Source of the DNA: Verrucomicrobiota bacterium
GTDB lineage: Bacteria; Verrucomicrobiota; Verrucomicrobiia; Limisphaerales; JADJPG01
Reading direction: 5' to 3'
Length of the DNA: 64,000 bases
NCBI GenBank assembly: GCA_016713365.1
Contig: JADJPG010000042.1
Location: 9,694-73,693 of the forward strand
Shown here: in pieces, positions 49,901 through 57,264 of the stretch
Position numbering within the stretch: position 1 is the first letter of the stretch
Layout of the letters: the number at the start of each line of letters is the position of its first letter
Notes under the pieces: generated by a model
The model's database searches: none
The model's input: the letters and a program-made list of their open reading frames with translations, nothing else
Told to the model about the DNA's origin: nothing
Translations under genes and position numbers: made by a program

Positions 49901-50068
49901 GTCACGCAGGATGGCGCTGACGTGGGCGGTATTGGTGGCGATCAGCGAAGTGGACGAAGAATTGTCTGCGGCGAGAGAACCCACGATGGCCAAAGCGATC
50001 CCCGCTCCTGCGACGAGGGCGGTCTTCAGGCGAAGCAAACTTGGGCACCATGGACGGACAGGAATCAC
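46949..50068 (-). CDS. Membrane sensor histidine kinase with OB-like repeats, GAF and PAS
   Basis: A 1,039-aa sensor. Signal anchor ALVAGAGIALAIVGSLA near the N-terminus; an extracytoplasmic region to about 455 with repeated beta units such as VPARFQGTVIYIDQRAAIGV and VRVSATVLKVEEDAVFLR (OB-like by pattern). A membrane helix follows (about 460-480, VGIISTLFAFGVGWIVML), then a GAF domain (about 530-680), a PAS domain (about 690-810), HisKA with phospho-His in FVSLVSHEFRTPLGI (about 823) and HATPase (NLLANAVKYSPDGSEV, DRGIGIPEAD, GTGLGLMIVKRCVDLHRGEI). It lacks a receiver, so it should pass phosphate to a separate regulator, probably the one at 45655-46317. Confidence 0.92.
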   Translation of the reverse strand: MIPVRPWCPSLLRLKTALVAGAGIALAIVGSLAADNSSSTSLIATNTAHVSAILRDPAQTNDVPARFQGTVIYIDQRAAIGVQDGSTGVVVRLPSRAAVPRLADLVEVEAKIRFTSTNSETTLTASKLTVLGPGKLPEPARPWLIGALNGINDRQWVEVEGVVMQARLDGETLMIHLTDELGWAVASIQDWRGDIPLTNWWGAKLKIGAANIGRGYRAIRSPSPQFITVLRTGTNALFAAPLVDARQLRATGSNSADRVRVSATVLKVEEDAVFLRSSGVGLRASFLQPYGAGSADPERLELIPRRIPKLVPGDAVEVVGSPLRTKPHLSLSFSSFRTLGTNTPPEPRVIVSSEMLSGSAAHDLVRISGRLLSRVQTTVNKIAAETLRLEDDDGEFQAVLESSRGGQLTFLKTDDHVELTGIVLPSPTDPPYLLRLREAADARSFGESPLVAQQRFWRTVGIISTLFAFGVGWIVMLRRQVNQRTTQLRKANDVLQREVEDRKRSERVQHAAFGISEAVHTAEDLKSLYQSIHRIVKSLMPADNFFLLLHDPVSDLHAYAYHVDQKDPWPQPRKVSGGLAGYILSTGQSLLADRNSMTDPANPWHFVSGTPSAVWLGVPLIVRGKAIGVMAVQDYDNPRAYSEEEKQILTYVAEQTALVIERKRSEAALAESEQRLRQSEQRLRRTFDANPAMMTLTRLADGKFIAANPAFLSAFEYTEAEVIGRLAKDLNLYAEPQQRVEFVELLRKHSSVRDREHRLLTKSGKVVTLLVSGEVIQIDGEPHTLSVGIDISTRKQAEQDILRALNTERELGELKSRFVSLVSHEFRTPLGITMSAVELLRNYLDRLSPEKLKELLEDIYSSTLRMSGLMEQVLLLWRVEAGKITFKAAPIDLATLGGKLVDETHSATNRRCPVRFHAEGNLAGAMADESLLRHIFSNLLANAVKYSPDGSEVTFSVQRDASHAVFSIQDRGIGIPEADHARLFEAFHRASNVGQISGTGLGLMIVKRCVDLHRGEISFVSREGEGTTFTVRLPLFETP

Positions 50069-50124
50069 GGTCGGACTGTAATGGAAGAACGGGCGCCGCG
50101 AGAAGCCAAACCCCGGTGGGAAGA

Positions 50125-50140
50125 TCCGACTTTGGTCGGA
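50125..50140. repeat. Single hairpin of the TCCGAC family
   Basis: TCCGACTTTGGTCGGA, a 6-bp stem with loop TTTG, in the 93-bp spacer between the sensor kinase start and the lactate permease end. It is the exact reverse complement of the hairpin at 46399-46414. It may also act as a terminator-like structure, but no T-run follows. Confidence 0.65.
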
Positions 50141-50161
50141 TGTGGCGCGGATGGTTGCGCG

Positions 50162-51870
50162 CTACTTCACCACCATGCTCGTGAAGGGCGGTACATACGC
50201 TTGCAAGTAGACGAGCACGCCCACCAGCGCCGCGAGTGCGATGCTGTGGAAGAATACGTAGCGCAGGATGGTTCCTTCGTGGCCGTACCAATTCGTCGCG
50301 GTGCTCGCCACCACGATGCTTTGCGCGTCCACCATTTTGCCCATGACGCCGCCGGAGCTGTTCGCCGCCGCCATGAGCGTGGGGCTGATGCCGGTTTGTT
50401 CTGCGGTAATTTTCTGAAGGCTCCCGAAAAGGACGTTGCTCGCGGTATCGCTGCCAGTCAGCGCGACGCCGAGCCAGCCCAGCAGCGTGCCAAAGAACGG
50501 GTACAGCGATCCGGTCTTGGCCAGCGCGAGACCGAGCGTGGCGTCGGTGCCGGAGTATTTCGTGACGTAACCGAGCCCGAGCATCGCTGCGATGGTGATG
50601 AGCGAGTAGCGGACGCGCCAGAGCGTTTGGGCGTAAACGCGCGCGAGTCCACCGGGGCCGAAGCCCATGATGAACCCAGCGAGGATGGATGCGGCGAGAA
50701 TTCCGGTGCCGGTGGCGGAGAGCCAGTTGAGTTTGAAGACGGCTTCCTCGGGCTTCGTTGGTTTCTCGATAGTCGGCTTGGGCACGACGGGATAGTCGCG
50801 CAGGATGACGTTGTGCAATCCGGCCACGGGGAAGGCCGGCGCGGACATGGCGTCGGCGGCTTTCTTAAAGGCCGGGATGCCCCAAACGAAGACGAGCACG
50901 CTGAGGAGAATCCATGGTGTCCATGCGCGCCGGAGCAGGGCGGGGGAGGGAGCGGTGTTGGAGCGCCGGCTTCCGGCCCGGCGTGAGTGGTCGAGGCTCC
51001 AGAGTCGCGCCGGGTCGGAGACCGGCCCTCCGCCTCGTCCGCCGGTTTCCAGCCGTCCTTTGGCTGCCAAAACTTAAGGAGCGCGACGACGGCGCCAATT
51101 GAGGTCAGCGACGCGACGATGTCCACCAGCCACGGTCCGTGAAAGTTCGACACCAGAAACTGCGGCACCGCGAAGGAGACTCCAGCGGTCAGTGCCGCCG
51201 GCCACACGCCGAGCATCCCGCGCCAGCCCGCCTGTGCCCACACGACCCAGAACGGGACGAGCAGCGAGAAGAACGGGAGCTGCCGGCCCACCATTTGCGA
51301 GAGCGAGAGTTCATCAATGCCTGTCACCTTGCTCAGTGCGATGATCGGAGTGCCGAGCGCGCCGAAGGCCACGGGCGCGGTGTTCGCGATGAGGGAGAGC
51401 CCGCAGGCGGCGAGCGGTTTGAAGCCGAGCTGAATCAGGATCGCGCTGGTCACGGCGACGGGCGTGCCGAAGCCCGCCGCGCCTTCGAAGAACGCACCGA
51501 ACGAAAACGCGATGAGAATCACTTGCACGCGCGGGTCGGGCGCGAGATTCGCAAGGCTGCCGCGCAGGACGGCGAAGAGCCCTTTCTCGACGGTGAGTTG
51601 GTAGAGGAAGATGAGGTTGAGAATAATCCACCCGATCGGAAACAGCCCGTAGCCCGCGCCGAAGAGAGTCGTAGCGGCTGCGGCCTTCACGGGCATGTGA
51701 TACGCGCCGATGGCCACTGCCAGCGCGACGCCGAGTCCGAGCAGCGCGGCGAAGTGAATGCGGATATGCAGCCAGGCGATGGCGCCCAGCAACACCACGA
51801 TGGGCAGTGCGGCGACGAGCGTCGAAAGCAGGGCGCTGCCAAGTGGATCGTAGTTCTGCGTCCAAGTCAT
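50162..51870 (-). pseudogene. lctP: L-lactate permease, frameshifted around an inserted repeat
   Basis: Two overlapping frames together give an LctP/LldP-type permease of about 570 aa, which imports lactate by proton symport. The N-terminal frame starts at 51870 (MTWTQNYDPLGSALLSTLVA) and has FGAFFEGAAGFGTPVAVTSA and ANTAPVAFGALGTPIIAL. The C-terminal frame resumes with RRAWTPWILLSVLVFVWGIP and holds GLGYVTKYSGTDATLGLALA and ANSSGGVMGKMVDAQSIVVA. Between them is an extra segment (RSPTRRDSGASTTHAGPEAG) encoded by a palindromic repeat pair. One base is missing somewhere between about 50935 and 51045; a G5 run at 50942-50946 is a candidate. It could be a true break or an indel error. Confidence 0.88.
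50960..51031. repeat. Palindromic repeat pair inside lctP
   Basis: Arms 50960-50983 and 51008-51031 (24 nt each) in inverted orientation agree at 20 of 24 positions. Each arm is GC-rich and imperfectly self-complementary (GCCGG ... CCCGGC) and begins GGAG. The whole is 72 nt, a multiple of three. Its sequence is unrelated to the nuoL/nuoM family. Confidence 0.75.
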
Positions 51871-52218
51871 GGTGAATGGGGAAAGGAAACGAGGAACCGC
51901 CGCAGAGGGCAAGCTTTGGATTTCGTTGGGCGCGCCAGGATTCCGATTGTTCACGGCGGGCGTTCAGCCGTGCGTTGAGGTTCGTTGCTGGCAGCAGCGG
52001 GGAATTATTTGCGATCCGATCATACAAACGGGCGGCGCGCGGTGTCTGTCCGGGTGTGGTGGGAAAGCCCCGAATTGATCGAGAAGAATCTCGGGCCGGG
52101 CAGGGGTCGGACTTTACTTCAATGGTCTTGTGTCGTGCACGGCGGCGTAACTACTCTGGCCCAGCACTGTCCAAGAGAAACTTGAAACTTGTTCAATCAC
52201 CACGGTGTTGAGTGAAGA
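51871..52218. other. Divergent spacer between lctP and the efflux operon
   Basis: About 350 bp with no supported gene. It must hold the promoters of the lactate permease (-) and of the efflux operon (+). I see a GC-rich central part and an AT-richer stretch near 52175-52200 (CTTGAAACTTGTTCAATC), but no convincing -10/-35 pair or operator. Confidence 0.5.
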
Positions 52219-53571
52219 ATGTCCATGTCCAACGGCACATCTAAATCATCCGGACGTAAGTTTTGGCTCGTTGTTGTTGCGCTGATCCTCGCGGGCGGCG
52301 CGGCAGCGTGGTGGTTTCAATTCCGGAAGAAGGACGAGGTGGTCACCATCCAGACGGAAAAAGTGCAGCGGCGCGATCTGACGGAGTTGGTGGTGGCGAA
52401 TGGCCGAGCGTATCCCGTGGTGCAGGTGAAGATCAGCCCGGAGGTGAGCGGCGAGATCATCGCGCTGCCGGTGAAGGAAGGACAGGCGGTGAAGAAGGGC
52501 GACTTGCTGTTGCGCATCAAGCCGGATTTCTACGCGGCGAGCAAACGGTCCGCGGAGGCGAGTTATCAGGCGGCCGTGGCGAACAAGGATTTGGCGGCGG
52601 CGAATCTGCGCAAGGCGGAGATTGAGGAGGCACGCAACAAGTCGATGCTCGCCAACAAGCTGATTTCCGATTCGGTGTATCTCGAAGTGAAGACGGCCGC
52701 CGAGGTGGCGAAGGCGAGCTTCCAGGCGTCCGAACATCAAGTAAACGTTGCAAAGGCATCCCTCCAGCGCGCAGAGGAGGAGCTGGCCAAGACGACCATC
52801 GTCTCACCGATCACCGGCACCGTGAGCAAGCTGAACTCGCAGCTGGGCGAACGAGTCGTCGGCACGGCGATGATGACGGGCACCGAGGTGATGGTGATCG
52901 CGGACTTGAACGAAATGGAGGCGCGCGTGGACATCGGCGAGGTGGACGTGGTGCTGATTGCGATTGGGCAGAAGGCGCGCCTGGAAGTGGAGGCGTTTCG
53001 CGATCGGAAGTTCACGGGCGAGGTGACGGAGATCGCCAATTCCTCGCGTGGGCTCGGTGGGCAAGGTTCGAGCGGCGGCGGTGGAGGTGGCGGCGGCGGC
53101 GGGCAAGGGCAGGAGGCGACGCGGTTCGAAGTGAAGATTCGGATCAAGGACAAGGAGACGTTCCGTCCGGGCATGTCGGTGACGGCGGAGATTGAAACGC
53201 GGTCGCGCACCAATGTTTTGAGCGTGCCGATCCAGAGCGTGACGACGCGTCTGCCGAAGAAGGACGGCACCAAGGGTGGCACCAACTCGCTTGAAGTCGT
53301 CGCAAGGTCGACGAATTCCCCTGTCTCCGAGCGGAAAAACAACGAGGCGATCAAGCCGGTTGAGGTGGTGTTCCTGCGTGACGGCGAGACGGTGCGTTCC
53401 GCGCCGGTGAAGCGCGGCATCAGCGACGAGGATTACTCGGAGATTATCGAGGGCTTGCAAGAAGGGCAGGAGGTGGTGTCCGGCGGCTACAAGGCGATCA
53501 GCCGCGACTTGGATGATGGCAAGAAGGTGAAGCTCGGTGAGCCGGAGAAGGAAAAGGAAGAGAAGAAGTGA
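52219..53571 (+). CDS. macA: MacA/HlyD-type periplasmic adaptor
   Basis: A 450-aa membrane-fusion protein. An N-terminal membrane helix (KFWLVVVALILAGGAAAWWF) precedes the barrel-sandwich/lipoyl half (VVQVKISPEVSGEIIALPVK), a helical hairpin (about 100-180, KRSAEASYQAAVANKDLAAA), then TTIVSPITGTVSKLNSQLGE and a beta-barrel region. Two unusual inserts are seen: a poly-Gly run (SSGGGGGGGGGGGQGQE) at about 285 and a low-complexity segment at about 350-385. It links the inner-membrane ABC pump to a TolC channel, both encoded downstream. Confidence 0.93.
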   Translation: MSMSNGTSKSSGRKFWLVVVALILAGGAAAWWFQFRKKDEVVTIQTEKVQRRDLTELVVANGRAYPVVQVKISPEVSGEIIALPVKEGQAVKKGDLLLRIKPDFYAASKRSAEASYQAAVANKDLAAANLRKAEIEEARNKSMLANKLISDSVYLEVKTAAEVAKASFQASEHQVNVAKASLQRAEEELAKTTIVSPITGTVSKLNSQLGERVVGTAMMTGTEVMVIADLNEMEARVDIGEVDVVLIAIGQKARLEVEAFRDRKFTGEVTEIANSSRGLGGQGSSGGGGGGGGGGQGQEATRFEVKIRIKDKETFRPGMSVTAEIETRSRTNVLSVPIQSVTTRLPKKDGTKGGTNSLEVVARSTNSPVSERKNNEAIKPVEVVFLRDGETVRSAPVKRGISDEDYSEIIEGLQEGQEVVSGGYKAISRDLDDGKKVKLGEPEKEKEEKK

Positions 53572-53591
53572 ACGGCTGACCCTTGCCCGCC

Positions 53592-54332
53592 ATGCCTCTC
53601 ATCCGTCTCGAAAACATCTCCCGCCGCTACCAGATGGGCGGCGAGACGATCCATGCCCTGCGCGAGGTGTCGCTGAACATTGAGCGCGGCGAGTATGTGG
53701 CGATCATGGGTCCATCCGGTTCCGGCAAATCCACGCTGATGAATCTGCTCGGCTGCCTCGATACGCCGAGTTCGGGTCGCTACGACTTGAACGGCACGGA
53801 CGTGAGCCAGATGGATGACAATGCGCTGGCTGACGTGCGCAATCGCGAGATTGGTTTCGTCTTCCAGACCTTCAATCTCCTGCCGCGTTCTCATGCGCTG
53901 CATAATGTGGAGCTCCCTTTGATCTACGCGGGGATTCCGGCGCACGAACGGAAACAGATCGCGATGGAGGCGCTGACCCAGGTGGGGCTCGCGGATCGCG
54001 TTCATCACAGGCCGAACGAAATGTCCGGCGGGCAACGGCAGCGTGTGGCCGTCGCGCGCGCGCTGGTGACGAAGCCCTCGATCATCCTCGCGGACGAGCC
54101 GACCGGGAATCTGGATTCGAAGACCGGCGCGGAGATCATGGATTTGTTCGAGGCGCTGTCGGAGAAAGGGAACACGATTATCGTGGTGACGCACGAGGAA
54201 GACGTGGCGCGACACGCGCGGCGGATTCTACGCATCCGCGACGGATTGATCGCCAGTGACGAACGAGTGGAGAACCCGGTTCGGCCAGCGGGAGCGAAAG
54301 CGGCGCAGCCTGCGGACACCGCGAAGTCATGA
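53592..54332 (+). CDS. MacB-type ABC transporter ATPase
   Basis: A 246-aa ABC ATPase of the LolD/MacB class. Walker A GPSGSGKST, Q-loop FQTFNLLP, signature MSGGQRQRVAVARALV, Walker B IILADEPTGNLDSKTG, H-loop VVTHEEDVA. The ATPase is a separate protein here, whereas in E. coli MacB it is fused to the permease. ATG 53592 is 20 bp after macA; the stop overlaps the next permease start as ATGA. Confidence 0.96.
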   Translation: MPLIRLENISRRYQMGGETIHALREVSLNIERGEYVAIMGPSGSGKSTLMNLLGCLDTPSSGRYDLNGTDVSQMDDNALADVRNREIGFVFQTFNLLPRSHALHNVELPLIYAGIPAHERKQIAMEALTQVGLADRVHHRPNEMSGGQRQRVAVARALVTKPSIILADEPTGNLDSKTGAEIMDLFEALSEKGNTIIVVTHEEDVARHARRILRIRDGLIASDERVENPVRPAGAKAAQPADTAKS

Positions 54333-55558
54333 AACTCTCCGCCGAGTTCATCGAAGGCATTCGCATTGCCGGCGGGGCGATTCGCGCGAACAAGATGCGT
54401 TCCGGGCTGGCGACACTCGGCATCGTAATCGGCATCGTGACGGTCACGTTGATGGGCACGGCGATTACCGGTTTGAACGGCGCCTTTCTGCGCAGCATCT
54501 CGGCGCTCGGCACGGACGTGTTGCACGTCAGCCGGTTTTCGTGGTTCATCCGTTCGCATGCGGAATGGATGCGCGCCCAGAGCCGGCAGGAGATCTCGCT
54601 CTCGCAGATCAAGGCGCTGGAGGAGCAGATGACGCTGGCGCGCGCCATCGCGCCTTACACGGAATTCGGTACGCCCGTCCGCTACAAGGAGCGGAGCTCG
54701 CGCCGCGTGTGGGCGATTGGCACTACGGAGCAGTTTCAATACACGGGAAATGTCACGCTGGCACAGGGACGGTTCCTGTTGGACACGGAAGTGTCCGGCG
54801 GCCGGCCGGTGTGCGTGATCGGATCCGGTGTGGCGTCGAATTTGTTTCTGCTCGAATCGCCTCTCGGCAAAACGATTCGTCTCGGTGACTTTCCGTTTGA
54901 AGTCGTGGGCGTGGTGGAACCGCAGGGAAACTTTCTCGGGCGCTTCAGCCTCGATAACCAGGTGTTCATCCCCGTGAAGCAGATGCTTGCCTGCTTCACG
55001 CGACGCCCGTTCACCACGGTGCAGGTGAAGGCGGTGAGCCTGGAGAAGTTGAAGGAGTGCGAGGAGGAGCTGCGCGGCGTGCTGCGCAAGATTCGTCGTG
55101 TCCCGCCCGGCGACGAGGATGACTTCTCCATCAACCAGCAGGAGAATTTCATCAGCACGTTCAATCGCGTCGCCGGAACGATTGCGGCGGTCGGGCTGTT
55201 CATCACCGGTCTGTCGCTGTTCGTTGGCGGCATCGGCATCATGAACATCATGTTTGTGAGCGTGGCGGAACGGACGCGCGAGATCGGCATCCGGAAGGCG
55301 ATTGGCGCGCGGCGAAGAACCATCCTGTTGCAGTTCCTGATCGAGTCGGCGGCCATTTGTCTGCTCGGCGGATTGGTGGGACTGGCGATTGCGTTTCCGC
55401 TGACGCTGGTGATGAACCACTTCCTGCCGGCGCAAATGTCACTGACCGCTGCGGGCGCGGCCTTGACCGTTGCGCTGGTCACGGGGCTGGTGTCGGGCTT
55501 TCTGCCCGCCTGGCGCGCGGCGCGCATGAGCCCGGTGGACGCACTGAGGAATGAATGA
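54329..55558 (+). CDS. MacB-type ABC permease (FtsX fold), first copy
   Basis: A 409-aa permease: N-terminal helix (RSGLATLGIVIGIVTVTLMG), large periplasmic MacB_PCD-like domain (about 45-275) and three C-terminal FtsX helices (IAAVGLFITGLSLFVGGIGI with MNIMFVSVAERTREIGIRKA, then ICLLGGLVGLAIAFPLTLVM and AALTVALVTGLVSGFLPAWR). It ends with RMSPVDALRNE, standard for the family. It is followed by a second permease of the same type. Confidence 0.94.
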   Translation: MKLSAEFIEGIRIAGGAIRANKMRSGLATLGIVIGIVTVTLMGTAITGLNGAFLRSISALGTDVLHVSRFSWFIRSHAEWMRAQSRQEISLSQIKALEEQMTLARAIAPYTEFGTPVRYKERSSRRVWAIGTTEQFQYTGNVTLAQGRFLLDTEVSGGRPVCVIGSGVASNLFLLESPLGKTIRLGDFPFEVVGVVEPQGNFLGRFSLDNQVFIPVKQMLACFTRRPFTTVQVKAVSLEKLKECEEELRGVLRKIRRVPPGDEDDFSINQQENFISTFNRVAGTIAAVGLFITGLSLFVGGIGIMNIMFVSVAERTREIGIRKAIGARRRTILLQFLIESAAICLLGGLVGLAIAFPLTLVMNHFLPAQMSLTAAGAALTVALVTGLVSGFLPAWRAARMSPVDALRNE

Positions 55559-55562
55559 AACG

Positions 55563-55633
55563 TGACGAGTAATGCGTGATTCGTGATGCGTAACGACAGA
55601 TGAACTAACTCACAAATCACGGATTACGAATCA
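55563..55633. repeat. Inverted repeat between the two permease genes
   Basis: Left arm 55563-55581 (TGACGAGTAATGCGTGATT) and right arm 55615-55633 (AATCACGGATTACGAATCA) are complementary at 15 of 19 positions. It is AT-richer than the neighbouring DNA. It looks like a short non-coding repeat rather than a terminator. Confidence 0.55.
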
Positions 55634-55646
55634 GAATTTTGATTGG

Positions 55647-56888
55647 ATGCACACGGCTGAAATCAAAGAAAGCTTCCTGATGGCGATGAGCGCGCTGACG
55701 TCGCACAAGCTGCGTTCCGCGCTCACGCTGCTCGGCGTGCTGGTGGGAGTGTTCTCGATCATCGTGGTCATGACGGCGATGCGCGTTCTGCAGAAGAACA
55801 TCGAGTCCGAGCTGAGCGAGTTGGGCGCGAACACCTTCGCAGTGCAGAAGTGGCCGGGCGTTTACTTCGGCGGGCCGGATGGTTTTGAGAAATTTTGGCG
55901 CCGCAAGAACATCACCTTCGCCCACGGTAAGCTGGTGGCTGACCGCGCTTCGCTCGCGCTGAACGTCGGCATCGAGCAATCCTTCTGGAGCGGCGAAGTC
56001 TCGTCGCGTTACGAGAAGTCCGTGCCGGAGACGCAGCTGTTTGGTTCCACCACCGGCTGTTTTCCCGCGAAGAACTGGATCGTGGCGGACGGTCGCGCGT
56101 TGCTCGAATCCGATCTCGATTCCGCTGCGGATGTTTGCGTGCTCGGCGCGGGACTGGCGAAGTCGCTGTTCCCATTCGGCTCGCCGCTCGGAGAGCGCGT
56201 GAAGTTTGACGGTATCAACTACAGCGTGGTGGGCGTGCTGGAGAAACGCGGGACGGCTCTCGGCGGCGAGCAGGATAACTTTGCGGTGATTCCGCTCACA
56301 AGCGGATTGAACCGGTATGGTCGCACCTGGCGGAGCCTCACCATTCTCGTGCAGGCGCGGGACCAGGCGGTCTACGAGGACACGGTGGAGCAGGTGCGCG
56401 GCATTCTGCGGGCGGCGCGCAAGGTGGAGCCGGGCAAGGAAGATGACTTCGAAGTGTTCTCGAATGATTCGTTGATCGCGCAGTTCGACAACTTCACGCA
56501 AACGGTGCGATACGGCGTGGCGGCGGTCAGTTCCATTGCGCTCATTGCGGCGGGCATCGGCATCATGAACATCATGCTCGTGTCTGTGACGGAGCGTACG
56601 CGCGAGATTGGGATCCGGCGCGCGGTCGGGGCGAAGAAGCGGAATATCATGACGCAGTTCATCATGGAGGCGGTGGTGCTCTGCGAAGTCGGCGGAGTGA
56701 TGGGTGTCATCCTCGGCGTGCTGGGCGGAAACGCGACAGCATTCCTCCTGAAGATGCCGCCAGTGCTGCCCTTGGATTGGGCGGTGTTGGGCCTGGCGAT
56801 TTGCTCGGTGGTGGGAATCATCTTCGGCACCTATCCGGCCTACAAGGCGGCGAATCTGGACCCAGTGGAATCGCTCCGCTATGAGTGA
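55647..56888 (+). CDS. MacB-type ABC permease (FtsX fold), second copy
   Basis: A 413-aa permease like the preceding one: N-terminal SALTSHKLRSALTLLGVLVG, periplasmic domain, then IALIAAGIGIMNIMLVSVTE with RTREIGIRRAVGAKKRNIMT and the final LDPVESLRYE. It is clearly diverged from the first copy, so the transporter may be a heterodimer of two permeases served by one ATPase. The alternative is that each permease forms its own pump. Confidence 0.94.
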   Translation: MHTAEIKESFLMAMSALTSHKLRSALTLLGVLVGVFSIIVVMTAMRVLQKNIESELSELGANTFAVQKWPGVYFGGPDGFEKFWRRKNITFAHGKLVADRASLALNVGIEQSFWSGEVSSRYEKSVPETQLFGSTTGCFPAKNWIVADGRALLESDLDSAADVCVLGAGLAKSLFPFGSPLGERVKFDGINYSVVGVLEKRGTALGGEQDNFAVIPLTSGLNRYGRTWRSLTILVQARDQAVYEDTVEQVRGILRAARKVEPGKEDDFEVFSNDSLIAQFDNFTQTVRYGVAAVSSIALIAAGIGIMNIMLVSVTERTREIGIRRAVGAKKRNIMTQFIMEAVVLCEVGGVMGVILGVLGGNATAFLLKMPPVLPLDWAVLGLAICSVVGIIFGTYPAYKAANLDPVESLRYE

Positions 56889-56905
56889 ATTTAGTCCGTC
56901 GGTGT

Positions 56906-57139
56906 CATCGTGGGAACGATGCGGCGGGGTCGGGCCACATCGCGGAGCGATGGCGTGATGGTAGCCGTGGGCTTCAGCCCACGGTGAAGCGGTCAGAGCG
57001 GGTGGAGTCGCGTTGCGACGATTGAAGCGAGGACCCGATCTCCGGGACAGATTCAAGCGTCGCTCCGCGACGCGCCTTCCTCTCGGAATGATCCGTGGGC
57101 TGAAGCCCACGGCTACCGTCGGATCGTCGCTCTGCGACG
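56906..57139. repeat. Palindrome cluster with a GTAG-headed REP pair
   Basis: Seven or more small hairpins in a spacer of about 375 bp. The main pair is 56961-56984 and 57093-57116, a perfect 24-nt inverted repeat. Each arm begins GTAG and folds into stem CCGTGGGC / GCCCACGG with loop TTCA. Other hairpins are at 56906-56921 (CATCG / CGATG), 56938-56952 (CATCGC / GCGATG), 57007-57019 (GTCGC / GCGAC), 57057-57073 (GCGTCGC / GCGACGC) and 57125-57139 (CGTCGC / GCGACG). It lies between the second permease and the tolC-like gene. Confidence 0.85.
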
Positions 57140-57251
57140 GTCGGTGTGTTCATGGTCACGGGAACAGAAAAGAACGCTTTCCTACGGCAAAATTGTTTCA
57201 ATAAAAGCAATGGCGTCCCGTCTGAATAGCGACAGCCATTAACAATCCACA

Positions 57252-57259
57252 AAGGAGGT
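57252..57259 (+). promoter_or_regulatory. Strong Shine-Dalgarno site for the tolC-like gene
   Basis: AAGGAGGT, near-complete anti-16S complementarity, 5 nt before ATG 57265. It favours 57265 over the internal ATG at 57319, even though the signal peptide begins at 57319. Confidence 0.75.
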
Positions 57260-57264
57260 ATCAA

